Assembly (NCBI GenBank): GCA_964435725.1 | Contig: CAYTAJ010000044.1 | Span: 1-18,610 of the forward strand | Origin: Litorimonas sp964435725 | Lineage (GTDB): Bacteria > Pseudomonadota > Alphaproteobacteria > Caulobacterales > Maricaulaceae | DNA: 18,610 bases | Direction: 5' to 3' | In this document: positions 14,914-18,610 of the stretch, one piece after another | Position numbering within the stretch: the first letter of the stretch is position 1 | How the letters are laid out: every line of letters starts with the position of its first letter | Translations under genes and position numbers: made by a program | The notes under the pieces: model-generated | Seen by the model: the letters and a program-made list of their open reading frames with translations, nothing else | Database searches by the model: none | What the model was told of the DNA's origin: nothing

Positions 14914-15279
14914 ATGCGTTATACACCGCAAATCAATGTCGAAAATGAGGGAGGCTTCAGGCCTCTCAAATTTTGGCGTGATGTGACTGAGCGGGTGCGC
15001 TGGCCGGTTATGGCGATCATCATCCTCTACCTATATTTGGCCTTTCATGCCCTGTCAGGATCTCAGGGTATCGTGAATTGGATGAATAATGATGCGCGTG
15101 CTAATTCTTTGCGTGTTAAGCTCGAGACATTAGAGGCCCGTCATGCGGCGTTGGAAGAGCAAGTTGACGCGTTAAACGGCAAACATCTTGATTTAGATGC
15201 ACTCGATCAGGTGTCGCGTGAAAAATTATTTTATTCACATCCGAAAGAGTTGACGATTTGGCTTGACCCGCAAGGGTAA
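14914..15279 (+). CDS. ftsB: Septum formation initiator family protein (FtsB/DivIC-like)
   Basis: The product has 121 residues. FtsB is a single-pass inner membrane protein of the divisome that forms a coiled-coil complex with FtsL and FtsQ and helps activate septal peptidoglycan synthesis. Seen here are a cytoplasmic N-terminus of about 30 residues, one membrane helix (about 31-48, PVMAIIILYLYLAFHALS), and a periplasmic coiled coil (about 58-90, RVKLETLEARHAALEEQVDALNGK). A short tail (VSREKLFYSHPKELTIWLDPQG) has the FYSHPxE-like ending usual in this family. The start at 14914 gives this architecture, although the ribosome site is poor. Its position between eno and pdhA is the common alphaproteobacterial arrangement. 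A CtrA box and two GANTC sites lie just upstream. Confidence 0.85.
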   Translation: MRYTPQINVENEGGFRPLKFWRDVTERVRWPVMAIIILYLYLAFHALSGSQGIVNWMNNDARANSLRVKLETLEARHAALEEQVDALNGKHLDLDALDQVSREKLFYSHPKELTIWLDPQG

Positions 15280-15353
15280 TTTCGACGATTAAGCGTTCCA
15301 GAGAGACGACCTCGGTCGACAAATTAGTTCGTATCCAAACTATTGAGATATTT

Positions 15354-16367
15354 ATGGCCACGAAATCCCCTAAAAAAGCATCTAAGAAGAAACCTGCTTT
15401 CAAGACCAATGCTGATGAGTTGCTCGGTTATTACCGCGATATGCTCTTGATCCGCCGCTTTGAAGAAAAAGCAGGTCAGCTTTACGGCATGGGGCAGATT
15501 GCCGGGTTCTGTCATCTTTACATTGGTCAAGAGGCTGTGGTCGTTGGCTGTCGTGCGGCTATGAATGACGGTGATCAAATGATTACGGGCTATCGTGACC
15601 ACGGTCATATGCTGGCATGTGGTATGGAAAGCCGCGGGGTTATGGCTGAATTGACCGGACGCTCCGGTGGATACTCCCGCGGTAAGGGCGGTTCCATGCA
15701 CATGTTCAGTACGGATAAGAAGTTTTACGGCGGTCATGGTATTGTGGGTGCGCAAGTGCCGATTGGAGCCGGTCTGGGCTTTGCGAATAAATATCTGGGC
15801 AATAACGCCGTAAGTCTTGCTTTCTTTGGCGATGGGGCGTCTAACCAAGGTCAGGTCTATGAGACATTTAACATGGCCAAGCTCTGGGACTTGCCTGTCG
15901 TTTTCGTCATTGAGAACAATCAATATGCGATGGGGACCTCCGTTGAGCGCTCCTCTGCCGAAACAGAACTCTACAAACGCGGTATCAGTTTCGAGATCGA
16001 AGGCATTCAAGTTGATGGCATGAACGTGTTGGAAGTGCGCGATGCCGCGCAAAAAGCGATTGATCATGCACGTAACGGCAAAGGGCCGATGATTTTAGAA
16101 ATGAAGACTTATCGTTATCGTGGTCATTCTATGTCTGATCCGGCGAAATACCGTTCACGCGACGAAGTAACAAAAACACGCTCTGAGCGTGACCCAATTG
16201 ACGCCGTGCGCGCGCAATTGATTGATAAAAAGTGGGCGGATGAAGCCAAACTCAAAGCGCTCGACAAAGAAATCAAAGAAATCGTCAAAGACGCGGCTGA
16301 TTTCTCACTAGAGTCCCCAGAACCTGATCCGTCAGAGCTTTGGACAGATGTGTTGTTGGACGCGTAA
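15354..16367 (+). CDS. pdhA: Pyruvate dehydrogenase E1 component, alpha subunit
   Basis: The product has 337 residues. Together with PdhB it forms the thiamine-diphosphate-dependent E1 enzyme that decarboxylates pyruvate and acetylates the lipoyl group of E2, feeding acetyl-CoA to the TCA cycle. A lysine-rich leader (KSPKKASKKKPAF) is followed by the E1-alpha fold. GFCHLYIGQEAV and SRGKGGSMHMF line the active site. GDGASNQGQVYETFN (G159-D160-G161) through IENN forms the thiamine-diphosphate/magnesium motif. YRYRGHSMSDPAKYR is the conserved loop that carries the phosphorylation serines in mitochondrial homologues. It ends with the PxPxPSELWTDV-type tail. The next gene starts 3 nt after its stop. 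Confidence 0.97.
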   Translation: MATKSPKKASKKKPAFKTNADELLGYYRDMLLIRRFEEKAGQLYGMGQIAGFCHLYIGQEAVVVGCRAAMNDGDQMITGYRDHGHMLACGMESRGVMAELTGRSGGYSRGKGGSMHMFSTDKKFYGGHGIVGAQVPIGAGLGFANKYLGNNAVSLAFFGDGASNQGQVYETFNMAKLWDLPVVFVIENNQYAMGTSVERSSAETELYKRGISFEIEGIQVDGMNVLEVRDAAQKAIDHARNGKGPMILEMKTYRYRGHSMSDPAKYRSRDEVTKTRSERDPIDAVRAQLIDKKWADEAKLKALDKEIKEIVKDAADFSLESPEPDPSELWTDVLLDA

Positions 16368-16370
16368 GTC

Positions 16371-16760
16371 ATGCCAATTGAATTGACTTATCTAGCAGCT
16401 TCAGCCTTGCTGATGTTTGCGCATATTCTGGTGCAGGCCGTATCCTCCATTCAGTCACATAGCCTGTCTTTTCTGGTTGGGCCGCGTGATGGTATAACGG
16501 ATAAGACGGCCTTCGCTGAGCGTTGTCGTCGTGCTAATGCAAACCTGATTGAGGGTCTTGTCATGTTTGCGCCGCTTGTTTTGATTGTCGCGCATTTGAA
16601 CTTATACTCGTCGCTTACTACGTTAGGCGCAGCATTGTTTTTTTGGGGTCGTGTTGTTTTTGCGATTACCTATTGGCTAGGCGTACCTTGGGTTAGAACC
16701 TTGGCGTGGGCCGCTTCTATAATTGGAATTTTCTGTATTGCAGGGGAGATTTTTCTCTAA
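16371..16760 (+). CDS. MAPEG-family membrane protein
   Basis: The product has 129 residues and four hydrophobic helices (about 5-26, 58-76, 82-103, 107-127), the MAPEG topology. The signature ERCRRANANLIE (R51 to E61) between helices 1 and 2 matches the conserved R..R..N..E pattern of the family. In eukaryotes, members are glutathione- and eicosanoid-related enzymes. Bacterial members are mostly uncharacterised, so no reaction is assigned. It sits inside the pdh operon: pdhA ends 3 nt before it, and its TAA stop overlaps the pdhB ATG by one base (TAATG). It is therefore likely translated with the E1 subunits. A functional link to pyruvate oxidation is not established. Confidence 0.85.
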   Translation: MPIELTYLAASALLMFAHILVQAVSSIQSHSLSFLVGPRDGITDKTAFAERCRRANANLIEGLVMFAPLVLIVAHLNLYSSLTTLGAALFFWGRVVFAITYWLGVPWVRTLAWAASIIGIFCIAGEIFL

Positions 16761-18130
16761 TGGCGATTGATATTAAAATGCCCGCGCTTTCTCCCACGAT
16801 GGAGGAAGGCACGCTCTCGAAATGGCTCGTAAAGGAAGGGGATGAAATCTCTTCCGGCGATATTTTGGCGGAAATTGAAACCGATAAAGCGACCATGGAA
16901 GTTGAATCTATCGACGAAGGTACGGTTGGTAAAATTGTGGTTGCGGCTGGCACAGACAATGTGAAAGTCGGCGAAGTTATTTTGCAGTTGTTAGAAGAGG
17001 GTGAAACCAAAGCTGATCTTGGTAAACCTGCGGCAGCACCCGCAGCGCCAGCACAGCCAGCTGTCGAAGCGGTGCCTGCGCCACAAGCGGCAGCGGCTCC
17101 TGTGGCGGCTGTTATACCGAATGATCCGTCCATTCCGACAAACATCAAAATGGTGGATACGACTGTGCGTGACGCTTTGCGTGATGCTATGGCTGAAGAA
17201 ATGCGCCGTGACGAGACGGTCTTTGTCATGGGTGAAGAAGTCGCGGAATATCAAGGCGCCTATAAAGTTACGCGTGAATTGCTCCAAGAATTTGGCTCGC
17301 GCCGCGTGGTCGATACGCCGATTACAGAATATGGCTTTGCGGGTATCGGTGTCGGTGCGGCGATGGGTGGTTTGAAACCAATTGTCGAATTTATGACCTT
17401 TAACTTCGCGATGCAGGCGATCGACCATATCATTAACTCTGCGGCGAAGACGCTTTACATGTCTGGCGGTCAGATGCGCTGTCCGATTGTCTTCCGTGGC
17501 CCGAACGGGGCGGCGTCGCGCGTGGGTGCGCAACATTCTCAGGATTACTCCTCTTGGTATGCGCATGTGCCGGGGCTCAAAGTTATTGCGCCGTATGATG
17601 CAGCGGATGCGAAAGGCTTGCTCAAAGCCGCTATTCGTGACCCGAACCCGATTGTCTTCCTTGAGCATGAATTGATGTATGGCGAGAGCTTTGACGTGCC
17701 GGATATGGATGATTTCCTTATCCCGATTGGCAAGGCGAAAGTACGTCGTGAAGGCTCTGATGTGACGATTGTCTCTCATTCTCGTATGGTAGGCCGCGCC
17801 CTCGAAGCCGCTGAAATTCTCGCAGGCGAGGGTATTAGCGCCGAAGTTATCGACCTACGTACGCTCCGTCCGCTGGACACAGATACGGTGATAGAGTCGG
17901 TCAAGAAAACAAACCGCCTTGTCTGTGCCGAAGAAGGCTGGGGTCAACATGGTGTCGGCGCGGAAATCGCCGCCGTTGTGACCGATAAAGCCTTTGACTA
18001 TCTCGACGCACCGCCCGCTCGTGTCTTCCAAGCCGATGTGCCCCTGCCTTATGCCGCTAATTTGGAAGCCTTGAGCTTGCCGGGAACAGAGGATGTCGTG
18101 GAGGCGGCGAAGAAGGTTTGTTATAAGTGA
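16760..18130 (+). CDS. pdhB: Pyruvate dehydrogenase E1 component, beta subunit, with N-terminal lipoyl domain
   Basis: The product has 456 residues. Residues 1-80 form a lipoyl domain with the lipoylation site ETDKATMEVES (K43). An Ala/Pro-rich swinging linker (about 88-122) follows. From about residue 128 comes the E1-beta fold (VDTTVRDALRDAMAEEM, GEEVAEYQGAYKVT, DTPITEYGFAGIGVGAAM, FRGPNGAASRVGAQHSQD, ending LPGTEDVVEAAKKVCY). A lipoyl domain fused to E1-beta is a known feature of alphaproteobacterial complexes. The start is the ATG at 16760, which overlaps the stop of the MAPEG gene and has GGGGAG about 10 nt upstream. An in-frame ATG at 16706 would add residues with no place in the domain. 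The next gene overlaps its stop codon by 4 nt (GTGA). Confidence 0.97.
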   Translation: MAIDIKMPALSPTMEEGTLSKWLVKEGDEISSGDILAEIETDKATMEVESIDEGTVGKIVVAAGTDNVKVGEVILQLLEEGETKADLGKPAAAPAAPAQPAVEAVPAPQAAAAPVAAVIPNDPSIPTNIKMVDTTVRDALRDAMAEEMRRDETVFVMGEEVAEYQGAYKVTRELLQEFGSRRVVDTPITEYGFAGIGVGAAMGGLKPIVEFMTFNFAMQAIDHIINSAAKTLYMSGGQMRCPIVFRGPNGAASRVGAQHSQDYSSWYAHVPGLKVIAPYDAADAKGLLKAAIRDPNPIVFLEHELMYGESFDVPDMDDFLIPIGKAKVRREGSDVTIVSHSRMVGRALEAAEILAGEGISAEVIDLRTLRPLDTDTVIESVKKTNRLVCAEEGWGQHGVGAEIAAVVTDKAFDYLDAPPARVFQADVPLPYAANLEALSLPGTEDVVEAAKKVCYK

Positions 18131-18486
18131 GTAAATTAGCAGTATTCACAGCAATACTGTTTGCTTTCTTTTTTGGGGGAGTAATCGGTTGGTGGGTAAG
18201 CGCCTTGGACACAGTTGGATGGAATTATATTGAAGAGACTATAGAAGCTCAAGAAACACACATAAGCTCTCTACATGATTTCACCATAAAGAGACGAAAA
18301 TTTCAAAATGATTTAATTGCATTCGAGAAATTGAACTTAATCGATGAAAATCAATACGATGGAAAATATGAACCTTGGATGGTCACAAAATTAGGTCTTA
18401 TTAAATTTGATGATACTGGATTTATTGAAAATATTTGTGGAATATCATCTGGATTAAATAATCCAAATTGCCCTCCGGAACTTTGA
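18127..18486 (+). CDS. Unknown AT-rich membrane-anchored small protein inside the pdh operon
   Basis: The product has 119 residues and belongs to no family I recognise. It starts with GTG inside the pdhB stop codon (GTGA overlap), which argues for translational coupling and for a real gene. One hydrophobic helix (about 4-25) precedes a mostly hydrophilic domain with two cysteines (C104, C115). Such a protein could be a signal-anchored or exported envelope protein, possibly with a disulphide. Its GC content, counted over its 360 bases, is about 34 percent, against about 55 percent in a pdhB line I counted. Its codons are A/T-ending, unlike all its neighbours, suggesting recent acquisition or a different history. 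pdhC begins 9 nt after its stop. Confidence 0.65.
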   Translation: MSKLAVFTAILFAFFFGGVIGWWVSALDTVGWNYIEETIEAQETHISSLHDFTIKRRKFQNDLIAFEKLNLIDENQYDGKYEPWMVTKLGLIKFDDTGFIENICGISSGLNNPNCPPEL

Positions 18487-18495
18487 GATACATTT

Positions 18496-18610
18496 ATGCC
18501 GATTGAAATCTTAATGCCAGCTTTGTCCCCAACAATGGAAGAGGGGACCTTGTCTAAATGGCTTGTCAAAGAGGGTGACACGGTCAGCTCAGGCGACCTC
18601 TTGGCCGAAA
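18496..18610 (+). CDS. pdhC: Pyruvate dehydrogenase E2 (dihydrolipoamide acetyltransferase), 5' end only
   Basis: Only the first 38 codons are present; the gene runs off the right edge. The visible protein, opening MPIEILMPALSPTMEEG, is the start of a lipoyl domain. It matches the N-terminus of PdhB at 32 of 38 positions, although the DNA differs at many synonymous sites. E2 carries the lipoyl arm and transfers acetyl groups to CoA; its position after pdhA and pdhB is the standard order. The ATG at 18496 lies 9 nt after the upstream stop. A third lipoyl-E1 gene is unlikely given this order, but the catalytic domain is not visible. Confidence 0.88.
   Translation, partial: MPIEILMPALSPTMEEGTLSKWLVKEGDTVSSGDLLAE

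Noticed and set aside
15307..15318. Dyad CGACC-TC-GGTCG upstream of pdhA
   Set aside because: Five-bp arms with no extension are easily due to chance; no known regulator site is matched.
15324..16067. Long minus-strand open frame opposite pdhA (247 codons)
   Set aside because: It is antisense to an obvious pdhA, with no recognisable domains; long antisense frames arise from codon bias.
16706..16759. Longer N-terminus for PdhB
   Set aside because: It lies inside the MAPEG gene and has no lipoyl-domain residues; the domain begins at the ATG at 16760.
16991..17779. Long minus-strand open frame opposite pdhB (262 codons)
   Set aside because: Arg/His-rich composition typical of a shadow frame; pdhB is unmistakable on the other strand.

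Overview
The window reads as a chromosomal housekeeping segment of an alphaproteobacterium of moderate GC content. It is most likely a Caulobacter-like dimorphic marine form (Hyphomonadaceae/Maricaulales type), but the genus cannot be read from the sequence. The evidence is a CckA-type hybrid histidine kinase, a DksA with only one of the four zinc-finger cysteines, a pyruvate dehydrogenase E1-beta with its own lipoyl domain, an eno-ftsB-pdhA-pdhB-pdhC gene order, GTTC-N7-GTTC LexA boxes upstream of recA, and a TTAA-N7-TTAA CtrA box next to GANTC sites. There are no RNA genes, insertion sequences, prophage genes or CRISPR arrays. Two runs of exactly 100 N (1448-1547 and 12807-12906) are assembly gaps.

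Layout. The left end holds the 5' end of a moxR-like AAA+ ATPase (minus), diverging from dksA (plus). dksA converges, through a shared hairpin terminator, on three minus-strand genes. These are a secreted serine hydrolase broken by the first gap and, upstream of it, two tandem paralogous DUF885 lipoproteins with an HEGIPGHH metal-binding-like motif. Divergent from these is cckA (plus). It is followed by recA with a symmetric pair of SOS boxes, and by alaS with a long hairpin leader. arfB (ribosome-rescue hydrolase) starts 2 nt after alaS. arfB looks broken by the second gap, but the gap flanks are an exact 55-bp duplicate; collapsing them restores an intact 142-residue gene. rpmF (L32) and eno follow. 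Then come ftsB (divisome coiled-coil protein), pdhA, a MAPEG-family membrane protein, lipoyl-pdhB, an AT-rich unknown membrane-anchored protein, and the 5' end of pdhC.

How the parts connect. CckA is the top kinase of the CckA-ChpT-CtrA phosphorelay. The eno-ftsB intergenic region carries a perfect CtrA half-site pair and two CcrM (GANTC) methylation sites, so ftsB is a plausible cell-cycle-controlled target. The recA control region is a textbook alphaproteobacterial SOS operator in an unusually symmetric arrangement. The pdh genes are tightly packed, with a 3-nt gap, a TAATG overlap, a GTGA overlap and a 9-nt gap. The two extra genes among them, MAPEG and the AT-rich unknown, are therefore probably co-translated with the E1/E2 subunits.

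The least explained items are the AT-rich orphan gene inside the pdh operon, the structured alaS leader (possible attenuator or small RNA), the structured recA leader, and the GANTC-containing promoter-like sites upstream of dksA, rpmF and ftsB. No clearly new multi-gene system is visible.
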